This document shows, piece by piece, positions 1-10,975 of a DNA stretch of 64,000 nucleotides. The position numbers and the translations under genes are program-made. The first letter of the stretch is position 1. Each line of letters starts with the position of its first letter. The notes below the pieces were generated by a model. That model was not told the origin of the DNA. It saw only the letters and a list, made by a program, of their open reading frames with translations, and searched no databases. Where the stretch lies: assembly GCA_963514095.1 (NCBI GenBank), contig OY741282.1, forward strand, positions 20,433,102 through 20,497,101, read 5' to 3'. The DNA is from Eutrigla gurnardus (taxonomy: Eukaryota; Chordata; Actinopteri; Perciformes; Triglidae).

Positions 1-826
1 CGCGATCGCGAATGTAGAGTCAATTGATTTCGGGTTTAAAATGCATTGTAACGTCATCATAAATGTGTGTGCACATGTTGGTGTTAAATTGTGTTTTGTG
101 GTGTTGGTGTTTTGTCTCCGCCGTGCAGACGAGTTAGAAGCTTTAAACTTTGAATTAAAACTGTCAGCAGCATCAAAATGTCTGGTTGGTTCATTTTCAG
201 TTGTCAGAGTTGATATTCCAATCAGGCTTCAACCTCTGGTTCAGAAAAGTGAAGTCAAGCCTGAAGGTCCTTAAAGCTGCATTCTCTCTGCTGGCCACTA
301 GGGGGTGTTTTCATGAATAATATGTCTTCATTGCATCTGCATAGCTTTGAGTCTGCATGTGGGTCCTCCCTGCTGCTTTCAGCCACCGTGACAAGAATAT
401 TAGTTCATTTCATATAAAACTCAATAAACTCAACTGTATAGAAAGTGGTTCAAACTGGGTCCACCTTGACAGCAGAGACAGTCTGGTGTTGTAGTTCAGG
501 CTCACATGTTCATGGAGTGACGTTCACAAACGTAGACTGACGTTTGCAACAGCATTTATAAACGGCAGGTGGATTTATAAAATTATTAAAACATCGAACG
601 GCAGGGAAAAGATAAACAAGAGGTTTGGTTTTGACAAAAGTTTTGTTTTGTTCTTTTGCTGGCAAGTCGTTAGCAGCAGAAACAGTATTTCATCAGCCAT
701 GTTAACAGATTAGTAGCAAACGTGTCTTTTTAGGAATACGTGAATATAAATAACTGAATATTTGGTGCATGTAAACGCATCATTGAAAGCTTCATAGGTA
801 AACTTCTCAAAGTAGTTGAATCTGAC

Positions 827-1000
827 CTGAGAGTTTCCAGTCGACAGTGTGGACTCTCCAGGCCAGCAGACAGCAGCTTCACTCCTGAATCCTGCAGGTC
901 GTTGTTACTCAGGTCCAGGTCTCTTAGACTGGAGGACTGGGAGCTGAGAACTGAGGACAGACCTTCACAGCTTCTCTCTGAGAGGTTACAGCCACTGAGT
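827..1000 (-). CDS. nlrc3l: LRR exon 1 of left NLR gene
   Basis: A 174-bp exon (58 codons) starting after CTTCAG and ending at a GT donor (GTCAGA). It encodes one leucine-rich repeat with the family pattern SGCNLSERSCE...LRDLDLSNNDL...GVKLLSAGLESPHC. Its phase (2 in, 2 out) matches the upstream FISNA-NACHT exon, which ends GCT CT. It lies downstream of the premature stop, so it is translated only on readthrough or from another transcript. Confidence 0.88.
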
Positions 1001-1315
1001 CTGAAGAGGAATCAGAAATTAGTGATGAAACAATTACAAACAACTGTTCATCCCCTCAGGTTCTAACTGACATTATTATCATAATGAAGTTAAATGATGT
1101 TTAACATGTTTGTTCATCAGGTTATTGTTGCAGCTGGGTGGTGTATTAGGCTCCATGGTGAGGTTAACGTCACACTGTGCCATCTGTTTATTCCTGTCTG
1201 AGTCTTCTTTCAAGACTCTCACGTGACTCCGTTTCACCAATCAAACGCAGCCAGGCAGTCACATGACAGCACACAAACTCTCCACGCCCGGTTATAGATA
1301 GAACTCTTTTAACGT

Positions 1316-1632
1316 TTTTTAATTCTAAATCCTTGTCATTCAGAGACAAATGTGCATAAATATGCAAGTGTATGTGCAATCATTTATGGAGGAGTCACAA
1401 TATACCGCCCACTTTTTGAAATCCCCCCGACTTTTACCGTCTAACGTCAGCGAATCTGTCGATCCTATTTAAGTTTCACTTTCAGTTGTGAATCAGTTCA
1501 TTTCTGAATGTTTCTGATGTGAGATTCTGTTTGTAGCTGCTCATCACGCAGATTCTTGTGGGTCGAGTCATTCTTATGTCGACAAAACTCAGAGAAAAGT
1601 TAGAATAAATGTCTTCGACATGACTATCGATC

Positions 1633-1690
<58 letters not shown>

Positions 1691-1790
1691 GGTGAAACAG
1701 ACAGAGAGGAGAGACGCTGGATGAAGCGGTGAGCTGTGTTTTTTCTTTTCTTTCAGCTGAGGTGACAAACGCTTCATGTTAGAGAAAGCA
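1316..1790. promoter_or_regulatory. ISRE/TATA promoter-like cassette, copy A1
   Basis: Contains tatttaag (1466-1473) overlapping a perfect interferon-stimulated response element, AGTTTCACTTTCAG (1472-1485). It is preceded by a conserved ggaggagtcacaatataccg block and followed by a conserved tail (gctgaggtgacaaacgcttc, after a pyrimidine tract). The whole cassette recurs at 19625-19880 and in unit B. No coding sequence is attached, so its target is unknown. Confidence 0.5.
1634..1689. repeat. (TG)n microsatellite, unit A
   Basis: About 28 TG repeats; the unit B copy at 34773-34799 has about 13. Confidence 0.95.
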
Positions 1791-2088
1791 TTGATTTTTA
1801 TGTAACTGGGGGGGTTAGCTGCCCTTCCAACGTCTATGCCTCCTGGTAGTCTCTCAGATCACCAGGTGCGGGGCCACAATAATCAGAATTTACTCAGAAG
1901 TTACTCAGTACTCCAGTAGTTTTTTCACTAAATACTTTCTTACCTTTACTGTTAAGTAACTACTTAGAACTACTTTTTACTTCTTTACCTTTTACAGTTG
2001 GGAAAACCAATCAAATGGTTCAGAATGCAGATAGAACCTTGTAATTCCAAGATGGTTTGTTGTTTTCTGAATGAAAAACTATATTTAC

Positions 2089-3892
2089 AGAGCTTTGCTG
2101 GAGGCTTGGACCACCGGCAGCAGCCTCAGAAGAGCCTCCTCTGAAGCAGAGTATTCCTTCAGGTCAAACACGTCCAGATGTTTTTCTGATGACAGTAAGA
2201 TGAAGACCAGAGCTGACCACTGACCAGCAGACAGTTCATCGGAGGAGAGACGTCCTGAAGTCAGATACTGTTGGATCTCCTCCACCAGAGAACGATCATT
2301 CAGTTCATTCAGACAGTGGAACAGATTGATGCTTCTCTCTGGAGACAGATCCTCATCAAGCTTCTTCTTGATGTACTGGACTGTTTCCTGATTGGTCTGT
2401 GAGCTACTTCCTGTTTGTGTCAGCAGACCTCGTAGGTGTTTCTGATTGGTCTCTAGTGACAGACCCAGAAGGAAGCGGAGGAACAGGTCCAGGTGTCCGT
2501 TTGGACTCTGTAAAGCCTTGTCCACAGCTCTCTGGTGCAGATGTTTTGGTTTAGGTTTGTCTCTGGAGACTTTAGACCACCAGGGGGTTGTTGGTTCTTC
2601 TGCCATCAGATTGACACCAGAGTTGACGAAGGTCAGATGGACATGAAGAGCAGCCAGAAACTCCTGAACACTCAGATGGACGAAGCAGAACACCTGGTCC
2701 TGGTACAGTCCTCTCTCCTATCTGAAGACCTGTGTGAACACTCCTGAGTACACTGAGGCTGCTTTGATATCGATGCCACACTCTTTCAGGTCCGTTTCAT
2801 AGAAGATCAGGTTTCCTTTCTGCAGCTGCTCAAAAGCCAGTTTTCCTAGAGACTCAATCATCTTCCTGCTCTGTGGACTCCAGTGTGGATCCGTATCAGC
2901 TCCTCCATCATACTTGACGTTCTTCAGTTTGGACTGAACCACCAGGAAGTGGATGTACATGTCGGTCAGGGTCTTGGGCAGCTCCCCTCCCTCCCTGGTC
3001 TTCAACACGTCCTCCAGAACTGTAGCAGTGATCCAGCAGAAGACCGGGATGTGGCACATGATGTGGAGGCTTCGTGAGGTCTTGATGTGGGCGATGATCC
3101 TGTTGGCCTGCTCCTCATCTCTGAACCTCTTCCTGAAGTAGTCCTCCTTCTGTGGGTCAGTGAACCCTCTGACCTCTGTCACCCTGTCAACACACCCAGG
3201 AGGGATCTGATTGGCTGCTGCAGGTCTTGTGGTTATCCAGAGACGAGCAGAGGGAAGCAGTTTCCCCCTGATGAGGTTTGTCAGCAGCACTTGGACTGAG
3301 GTGGACTCTGTAACATCAGTCAAGATCTCGTTGTTGAGGAAGTCCAGAGGAAGTCGACACTCATCCAGACCGTCAAAGATGAACACAACCTGGAACCCTT
3401 CAAACCTGCAGATTCCTGCTTCTTTGGTTTCAGGGAAGAAGTGATGAAGGAGTTCCACCAAGCTGCACTTCTTCCCTTTCAGCAGGTTCAGCTCTCTGAA
3501 AGTGAATGGAAACGTGAACTGTATGTCCTGGTTGGCTTTGTCTTCAGCCCAGTCCAGAGTGAACTTCTGTGTTAACACTGTTTTCCCGATGCCAGCCACT
3601 CCCTTTGTCATCACTGTTCTGATTGGTTCATCCCTTCCAGGTGAGCCTTTAAAGATGTCTTCTTGTCTGATGGTTGTTTCTGGTCTGTCTGGTTTCCTGG
3701 ATGCCGTTTCAATCTGTCTGACCTCATGTTCCTCATTGACCTCTGCAGTCCCTCCCTCTGTGACGTGGAGCTCCGTGTAGACCTGATTCAGGAGGGTTGG
3801 GTTTCCTGCTCTAGTGATGCCCTCAAACAAACACTGGAACTTCTTCTTGAGGTAAGACTTGAGTTTACGTTGGTACACTGCACCAGCGGTTC
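2089..3892 (-). pseudogene. nlrc3l: FISNA-NACHT exon of left NLR gene, interrupted by TAG
   Basis: A 1804-bp exon from acceptor TTATTCAG at 3893 to donor GTAAAT below 2089. Order: FISNA (TELHVTEGGTAEVNEEHEVR), Walker A GVAGIGKT, Walker B VVFIFDGLDE, then the winged-helix and helical part ending QASSKAL. TAG at 2718-2720 replaces the GAG of the middle copy. Replacements against the middle copy cluster after the Walker A region (GKKCSLVELLHHFFPE here, EKKFSLEELIHHFFTE there) and near the 3' end (SSDELSAGQW here, SYMKLSPGQW there). Confidence 0.9.
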
Positions 3893-4857
3893 CTGAATAA
3901 ACAACAAAGGAACCCAGTTAGTGGATCAGACCCTTTTACAGTCTATGAACAAGCCAGGTGTTAGAGCCAAGTATTCCTATAGTCCTCAGTAGTAGTGACA
4001 TCATGAGCTTCTTTCATGATTAAATCAAACTAATGGAGACAAAATCAATCAGGTGCACCTGATGAAGCCAACAGAAGTAAAATAAAAGACATTTACAAGA
4101 CAAACAGAACTGGAAGGATATATAACCCTTTGAACTGCAGCTGTAAAGCTCAGTGAGTCAGTCTAGAAATAAAGAGCCTCTTGTATCGCCTCAATTCGCC
4201 GTTTTGGTTTTGAAAGGAAAATTCACCAGAATGAGATTTTTAAGGCAACAAAACAGAAACACTGACCTCTGGTGGCGTCTGCTGGTCACTACAACACATC
4301 ACAATACAGCATCATAGAAAGAGACGGTATTGATGACGGTGTTGAAAATAGTACCGTTTGGATATTTAAATATCCTTGTATACTGTAATCCTCCACGCTG
4401 AGACGCCACCATTGAAAACATGGAGGTGTCCTCATAGAAGCCTGTTTTAAATACATTTTTGTTTTCATCTACCAACTATTTAGTTCCTAGCTGAAAGTCA
4501 CCAGTTAACAAGGTCACTGGGTGAAGTGAAACACCTGGGGCCTCATGTATCAATGTTGCGTACGCACAAAAACATGGCGTACGTAATTTTCCACACCAAC
4601 GTTCAGATGTATCAAAAGTGAAATGAGCGTGGAAATGTGCGGTGTCCCACGGCAGCTTCATGGCTGGCGTACGCACGTTTCTACAGCTATTGTTCCTTTG
4701 GCGACACTCTGAGGTGATGCTGGGAAACTGTTAATTATGTGAAAACAATTAGTCCTCAGAGTAATGTGCACATCAGAGACACATTAATGGACAATTAACA
4801 CACACGTGTTTGCAATCATATGGATGAATATAAAAGCATGCACAAAGTGATGAAAAA

Positions 4858-5538
4858 ATGGCATTAACAATGGCAGCCTTGGCCTTGTTAGAAGACATCG
4901 CAAACGGTAACATCAGACGTGAGAGGGTGTTTATAAAACGGGAGGATATGTTAGCAAATGACGACAACTGGCTCATGAGTCGTTTAAGGTTGCCAGTGTT
5001 ACTGGAGCTGTGCGCAGAGCTGCGGCCGGCCCTAGAAAGAAACACAGCCAGGAGCCAGGGGTTGTCCGTGCCCACACAGGTGCTGACCACTCTGGGGTTT
5101 CGTTTCTGGCAACAGGAGCCTTCCAGAGGGAACTGGCCGATCGGTCAGGAGTGTGCCAGTGCACTCTGAGCCGAGCCATGCCAGCTGTGTGGGACGGGAT
5201 CATAAGAATGTCATCCAGGTACATCAAATTCCCATACAATGCTGTTGAACAGGCCAACATTAAAGCGCAATTTGCAGCAAGAGCCGGTTTCCCTAATGTA
5301 ATCGGAGCTATTGACTGCACACATGTTGCTTTAAAAGCGCCATCACAGGATGAATTTGTTTTTGTCAACAGGAAACATTTTCATTCAATAAATGTTCAAA
5401 TAATATGTGATGCGCAAATGCAGCTCACCAACATCGTGGCAAGGTGGCCTGGTTCAACGCATGACTCGTTCATTCTTACTAATAGCATGGTTGGTAACAG
5501 GCTGGAGGCTGGCACGGTGCGCGATGGGTGGCTTCTCA
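4858..5538 (+). pseudogene. Harbinger (HARBI1-like) transposase, frameshifted and truncated
   Basis: Reads MALTMAALALLEDIANGNIR ... VLTTLGF, then shifts frame near 5098-5107 and continues FLATGAFQRELADRSGVCQ ... GAIDCTHVALKAP ... NIVARWPGSTHDSFIL. The two Asp of the DDE nuclease are present in AIDCTH and STHDSF. The final exon with the catalytic Glu is missing after a GTGAGT donor at 5539, so the element cannot make an active enzyme. Confidence 0.88.
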
Positions 5539-5798
5539 GTGAGTAAATGTATCCGTTTAATTGCGCCCCGAATGTAAACCAGCACGATGCCCATTTGGGC
5601 ACGTGCATTCAAATATGTGCATTTGTTTTTCCCTGGTGAAAATAGAGCGGCAGAGCTATCTAACAAGCCCTTTATTGTCTCCTTGTGTTCAGTATTTGTG
5701 TCGATAAACGCGTGCGTAAAGTTGGAAATGTCACACTGCAGTAGCCACGGCGCACTTCTGCAGTCATTAATATATATAATAATATAATATATAATATA

Positions 5799-6110
5799 TT
5801 AATATCCTCCTGTCCCCCCGCCCGTTGCGGTCACGCTTCGGCGGTGGGCCGAAATCCTCCGCTTCACCTCCACCTTCACGTCGGACCATTTCTTTTTTAT
5901 TTCAGGGAGTGTGCGCTGCTCCGACCCCACAGTATTCACTGCCTCACACACACGCTCCCACTCACATTTCTTTTTTTTTGTGTTTATGCCTGATGAGAGG
6001 CTACCAAATAATACTGGTCTTCGAGTCTCGACTTCGTTTAAGAGCGTTTCGAGCTCAGACTCGGTGAAGTTGCGCTTCTTCCCTTTTTCATTTTGTAGAT
6101 CTGATGGTGC
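5799..6110 (-). pseudogene. Harbinger Myb/SANT-like accessory protein relic
   Basis: The minus-strand frame reads KGKKRNFTESELETLLNEVE ... SGINTKKKKCEWERVCEAVN ... LPEIKKKWSDVKVEVKRRIS and stops at TAA 5799-5801. This is the trihelix/Myb-like DNA-binding partner encoded by Harbinger elements. No start codon is visible at the 5' end. Confidence 0.75.
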
Positions 6111-6718
6111 AGAGAGGGGAATCCCCGGTGCAGGCCCTATTTAAATTCATTTGCATATTTAAATGGAGGCGTGGACAGGGAGGAGTTTAGCACTTCCACA
6201 TGTGCGCTTAATTCCACGTTGATTGGGATGTACAAAGGAAAAGTGCTTGGATCCATGTGTACGCACACTTTGATACATCTGATTTTTTTTGTGCGTACGA
6301 CCGTTTCTGGATTCTAGCGTACGCCATTTTTCAGTAGGAAATCCACGCAATTCTTAGTACATGAGGCCCCTGTTCCTCTGAAACGGTCGTGATCCTGTCT
6401 GAACTCTGTAGAACTTGAGTCTGTTGGAATATCGATTCTGACAACCGAACACGTAACAAGCAGACATCAAGATGCTACTAACAGTTTAAATTCACTGTTT
6501 AAAGCTTCTAACTCGTCTGGATGGTTGAAGCAAAACAACATAAACATTGACATCATGCGTACATATATTTATGATGACATTGGCTGTATTCGGGTCTGTA
6601 GACAACCAGAGAACCTAAACATTGAAGTTGTGTGCAGTCTATTAGGAGAAATATGAAGTTCTTCATGTTGAATCCTTCTCTTCTTTCCACCATGTTAAAA
6701 CTGTTAAAATCCTCTTAC

Positions 6719-6938
6719 TGATCTGCAGACAGTCAGCCAGCTCCTCCTGCTTCATTCTCCTCAGGAAGTGCACTGTGATCTTCTGAAACGCCTCTCTGTT
6801 CCTCCTCTGCTCTTCATCCTCACCGTCCAACAACTCCTCGTCCTCATTCTCCAAGCATTCTGGGTAATCTGGACTCAGGACCTTCTGGATCTTCTTCAGC
6901 TCGTTCTTCACAAAAGTGCCGATGTTCTCCTCTAGCAG
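6719..6938 (-). CDS. nlrc3l: Pre-FISNA exon of left NLR gene
   Basis: A 220-bp exon, phase 0 in and 1 out, encoding the acidic helical stretch LLEENIGTFVKNELKKIQKV ... RRMKQEELADCLQI typical of fish NLRC3-like proteins just before the FISNA exon. One difference from the middle copy is Gly for Val in the ENI-G/V-TF motif. Confidence 0.87.
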
Positions 6939-7090
6939 CTGGAACAGAAGGATAAACTGAACATGAACTCTAAAGAACCCAACATGGGATTCATGTGTGG
7001 GTCTGAGCAGGAGACCACTAGAACCTGTTCAGCATTGAATCTGTAGTTGATGTGGTTAATAGTGTAAGGTGAGCTTGTACATGTACTCAC

Positions 7091-7157
7091 CATAAATATG
7101 GAGTCCAGGTGTGTTTGATGCTGCTGGGTCAACGGAACCTCTGAGATCTGCTGAACT
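7091..7157 (-). CDS. nlrc3l: Short linker exon of left NLR gene
   Basis: A 67-bp exon between CCACAG and donor GTGAGT. It encodes VQQISEVPLTQQHQTHLDSI followed by FM, the linker that precedes LLEEN in this family. Phase 2 in, 0 out. Confidence 0.8.
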
Positions 7158-7641
7158 CTGTGGAGAAAACCAAGTTTAAAGAGTCACTAAACCACAGACT
7201 GTAGATCAGAAGTGGACGTTGTCATGGCGACATCGCCTGTTGGTTTGTGGACTACAGTTTTGAAGCCTCAGATTCTGCACAAAGGGTGGATCTGATGAAC
7301 ACAAGCGGCAGAGCGGCACCCAGAGCGGCAACCTTACTGGATCTGGATCCATCTGGATTCTGGTGTGAAGCTGCTGACAAAGTTAGCTTCATAATTCAAG
7401 GTCAACTTTACAGCTAAGTGTTAAAGTCATCTTAGTAGCTAACCAGCATTGGTAGTGTGGTAGCAACCTGTCAATCAGCAGGTAAGCCCCGCCCCCTAAA
7501 GCATCCCCTGCTTTCTGGTCTGGTGGACTCTAAATGGACCATAATGTACTAAATGAACATCATGCTGGATTGAAGAAGACTTGAAACTAGAGATTGAGAC
7601 CATAAACTCATGTTTACAATGTTTACTGAGATAATACATCA

Positions 7642-7825
7642 AGAGAGAAGTAGGACCATTTTCTCATAGACTTCTATACAACCAGAGAGGAGTCGCCCCC
7701 TGGTGGCCAGCAGAGAGAAGTAGGACCATTTTCTCATAGACTTCTATACAACCAGAGAGGAGTCGCCCCCTGGTGGCCAGCAGAGAGAAGTAGGATCATT
7801 TTCTCATAGACTTCTATACAACCAT
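7642..7825. repeat. 70-bp tandem repeat, about 2.7 copies
   Basis: Unit agagaagtaggaccattttc ... cccctggtggccagc. It has 2.7 copies here, about 1.7 at 11404-11518 and about 3.7 at 38785-39040, so it has changed by whole units. Confidence 0.85.
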
Positions 7826-8032
7826 AGATTGACAGTTTAAGGCACTTCAGCAATGGCTTCACTTTACGGAACTGGTCAGCTCCGATGTAAACCCACTTTA
7901 GCACATCTTAGCTTAGCTTAGCTTGCAGTAGCTGTCACGTTAGCCAATTTAGCTTCTCACTGACTCTTAACTTTTCTCTGGCTGGTCTAGACCTGATTCA
8001 TCCTCTAAGGAGGGTTCAGGTTTAGTTCTTAC

Positions 8033-8155
8033 CTTCCATCAGCAGCTTGGTCAGCTTTAAATGTAATATTGCGAGGCATAGACCAGTCACTCTTCATGGA
8101 GACACAGCTGGGACCAGTTCCAGGTCCAGGGGAGTCTGGTCTCTGCTGCTGCATC
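8033..8155 (-). CDS. nlrc3l: N-terminal repeat exon (type X, first copy), left NLR gene
   Basis: A 123-bp exon (41 codons, phase 2 both sides) encoding a MQQQRPDSPGPG...SCVSMKSDWSMP...DGR repeat found in tandem at the N terminus of NLRC3-like fish proteins. Acceptor ATCAG, donor GTAAGAAC. The symmetrical phase allows duplication or skipping without a frameshift. Confidence 0.85.
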
Positions 8156-8559
8156 CTGATACATTAAATACAATTTCAGATTCTAACTATAGCAAGCAAG
8201 CAAGCAAGCAAATTAACTAGTTGAGCTTCATGAATCAGTTTGCTCTGTTTATCTTTATATTGATGAGTCTTGCTCTAAGAGACGATGCTAGTGTCAGAAT
8301 CAATACTATAAATGGATCTGGGTCACATTAGACCACGTTGTGGACCCGACTTAGTCCTGCACTGTGGATCCGACTTAGTGCTGCACTCAGCGTTTTGCTA
8401 GCATAATGTTAGCTTTGTGGTTTGTAGCTGAGCCTAAGGGTTCTATAAGCTGAGCGGACTAGAAATATCTCCCGTTGCCAAGTCGTATCTAAGGTCCGTC
8501 CTATTAACGGGAGCAGTGGACAATGTTTCCGTTGCATGAGAACCTTATGGGGTGACAAT

Positions 8560-9038
8560 TGTAGAAGAAAATGTGTTACCTTACATTTCTTATTTGTACC
8601 CCATATAATGTTCCCCTTTCTCTCGGGAACATCAAATGTCCTGCTGAGCTGTTTCTATTGAATTTAACCCTTGCAGTCTTGATGAAAAGACTCTTTGATC
8701 TTTCCCTCTTCCTGAACTGTTTGTCTTTCATACATTGATCAAGGCCCGATGAGTGACCCCTGTAGTGACATCGTCTAGCTCTCCCGAGAACGGTCACACC
8801 TTGTAGATATCAACAGATGTCTCTTCTTCTGCAGAGAGACATGTGTTGATTCAATGCAAATCCACTCATGACACCTTCCCTTTTGTTCTCTCGACTGTTC
8901 TGTATAAATCCAACTCGGCCAGGCCATTCAACAGACTGGATCTTCATAGATACACTGTGAATTTCTTTTCTCCACTGTCAGTGATTAAACCTCATTTGAA
9001 CCAGCTACAGAATTGGACCTGAAGAGTTTTCTTCCACA
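8560..9038. mobile_element. Solo LTR with CAAT duplication, unit A (in first X block)
   Basis: 479 bp bounded by TGTAGAAG...CTTCCACA (short inverted TG...CA ends) and 4-bp CAAT duplications (8556-8559, 9039-9042). It has an internal TATA-like tataaat near 8894. The second X block shows the clean empty site (ggtgacaatgatgg, about 12211). The LTR class is not assigned. Confidence 0.82.
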
Positions 9039-9253
9039 CAATGATGGGGAAACGGAGTTATGACTCGTGAAACAACTTTACATTTTGGTTGCAAAATCTC
9101 CACTGGGCGTCTGATGGTTCTGTCCTTCACGTAGTCCATTACCTCCTGATAATAGACACCTCCTCGGGTATTATCAGTTATGTTAAAACCTAAAATAAGA
9201 GTCTGGTGGATATAAAGTGTCTTACTTAATACTCTACAACCTCCCTTGAGTGA

Positions 9254-10218
9254 GGTCGCCAAGCCGCGATTATTTTATTGCCCGTGGAAGGAAGAAACAC
9301 GAACTGTTTTCTTTATTCGAGTTTGATCAACAAGAGGGAAAGCGCCCCGCTCTCGTCTGGACTCAGCCGACTCATCACAGCCCCCGCTGCCGCCGGGACT
9401 CAAGAACTACCGCCGCTTGCCATCGCCGGGACGGACTCGCAACCGACGCAACGACACCAGTAAGAGGCTATCAGTCTGGGCAGAGACATAAGTTTGATAG
9501 TGTAGGATATGCTTGTAAGTCTTGTTAACGTGTTTTAAGTTTTGACCACGGACCGCCGAGTCCGGTGCTTTCCGTGTTGTATTTGAATGCTGATGGTGTA
9601 CCCACGCCGCTGGGTTGATTTCTGTAACGGTGTTTTGACTAACCTCAGCCATATTCGCAAGCCCAGTAAGCGTCTACCATCAGTTAAGAGACCGGGGTCC
9701 CGCTGAACGAACGCCAGTTCATTCACGAGCTCCTGTGTGATAGTAACGCGCCTACTGAGCCTTAGAATATTGCGTGCGCATTCTCCCCCTCTCTTTGTTC
9801 GTGTCCCGCTAACACGCACAGACACCGCCCCCACACGTACCCGGCCATCTCCCGCTCGCTCTCTCTCTCTCGCGATCCTATTGGACGTCAGTGGCTCCGC
9901 CCCTGAACGCTGTGAGGAATAGCTCCATCTGGTGGCCGCGCCCGGCCATATCTCTCTCTCTCACTCTCTCTCTCTACACACACACACACACACGCACACA
10001 CACACTCCACGTGTGTCTCTTCCTTTGTTTAGCTTAGCTTTGTGTGTTAGGTAGTTAGGTAATAAGGCTTTGTTAATTGCAGTGTTATTGATTGTGATCA
10101 TTATTACTGATTTTAATGAATCTTATTATATTATAACTAGCGGTCTCTTGTGCTTGTTGTGTAAATGTCACTGGATAACAGCAGGTTGTGAAGGCTAGTG
10201 CTTGAATTTCATGCCTTT
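9254..10218. other. Unique CpG-rich insertion between duplicated exon blocks
   Basis: 965 bp with no counterpart in unit B. It is rich in CpG and GC-rich stretches, with a GC box, a ggacgtca CRE-like core and an inverted CCAAT near 9880-9900, then CT and CA microsatellites (9950-10005). A minus-strand frame begins MAEVSQNTVTEINPAAWVHH (9652 down), not recognised. It could be promoter-bearing DNA moved in from elsewhere or part of an unidentified retroelement. Confidence 0.5.
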
Positions 10219-10975
10219 TGAATTGTTTGATTGTTTCATACTTCTATGCCAATGATCACGATGATTGGCATGTGAGTATAAAACCTTTATATTGAGACTG
10301 AATACAGTTTTAGGTTATCTTTTCCCTGATCCCAGGGTGGTGCCCCGTTTATTCATGATTATATCATGATAATATATTAAATATCGTTATTAATATTGAT
10401 AATCATATTGACATTAATAATTAGCTGTTGATAACCAAATCTGCTCCGGCTACATCCCCAACAGATTGTTTATTTCATATTCTGTAGTTTAATCCCAGTT
10501 AAAAAGGATTTAATTGATCCTTTCTGTTCGAGCTTCAGTGAAACAAGAGACTGTCTGTCACTCATCGTGGCTCAGAAGACAGAACGGGTTGCAGGATTCA
10601 GGGCTGGTGGACTCTGAGTTATTGATTAAGGTGCTGGTCTAGACCTGATTCATCCTCTAATGAGAGTTCAGGTTCAGTTCTTACCTTCCATCAGCAGCTT
10701 GGTCACCTTTAAAGTTAATAATGTTAGGCATAGACCAGTCACTCTTTATGGATACACAGCTGGGTCCAGGTCTTGGTCCAGGTCCAGGGGAGTCTGGTCT
10801 GTGCTGCTGCATCCTGATGCAATAAATACAATTTAAGAAATAATTTTACTATGATATTATCCCAATACAATATTATCATGATACATAGGTCACGATATGG
10901 AGGAAACCCCCCCTTCCTATCTGCAATGTCATGAGTGGTGCAAATAAACATAAAACGATCCTGCTGTCAATAGCA
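10219..10975. repeat. Exon-bearing block Y1 (unit A only)
   Basis: A second copy of the sequence at 12782-13520 (Y2), including the N-terminal repeat exon. It is more similar in the exon region to unit B's 41080-41520 than Y2 is. Confidence 0.82.
10685..10813 (-). CDS. nlrc3l: N-terminal repeat exon (type Y1), left NLR gene
   Basis: A 129-bp exon of the same repeat family, with two extra codons in the Pro-Gly stretch (PGPGPRPGPSC). Phase 2 both sides. It lies in the duplicated block absent from unit B. Its closest match is the second coding exon of the middle gene (41269-41397). Confidence 0.83.

Larger units (their letters stand above)
4538..6369. mobile_element. PIF/Harbinger transposon, unit A only
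   Basis: Inverted ends GGGCCTCATGTA...TACATGAGGCCC are flanked by a 3-bp CTG duplication (4535-4537, 6370-6372). The empty site is visible in unit B at about 37510 (acacctgttcc). At 1832 bp it keeps two opposed gene relics: a HARBI1-type transposase on plus and a Myb/SANT-like protein on minus. It lies in an intron of the left NLR gene. Confidence 0.92.
7220..9250. repeat. Exon-bearing block X, first copy, unit A
   Basis: A block holding the type X exon and its flanks. It is duplicated at 10976-12428 within the same gene and matches 38350-40447 in unit B. It contains the 70-bp repeats and the solo LTR. Confidence 0.85.

Noticed and set aside
2446..3896. Plus-strand open frames opposite the FISNA-NACHT exon
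   Set aside because: Antisense shadows of the strongly coding minus strand; no motifs.
4264..4411. About 146-bp segment present in unit A and replaced by a few bases in unit B
   Set aside because: Looks like a simple deletion in unit B (or insertion in A) without target duplications or inverted ends; kept only as an indel.
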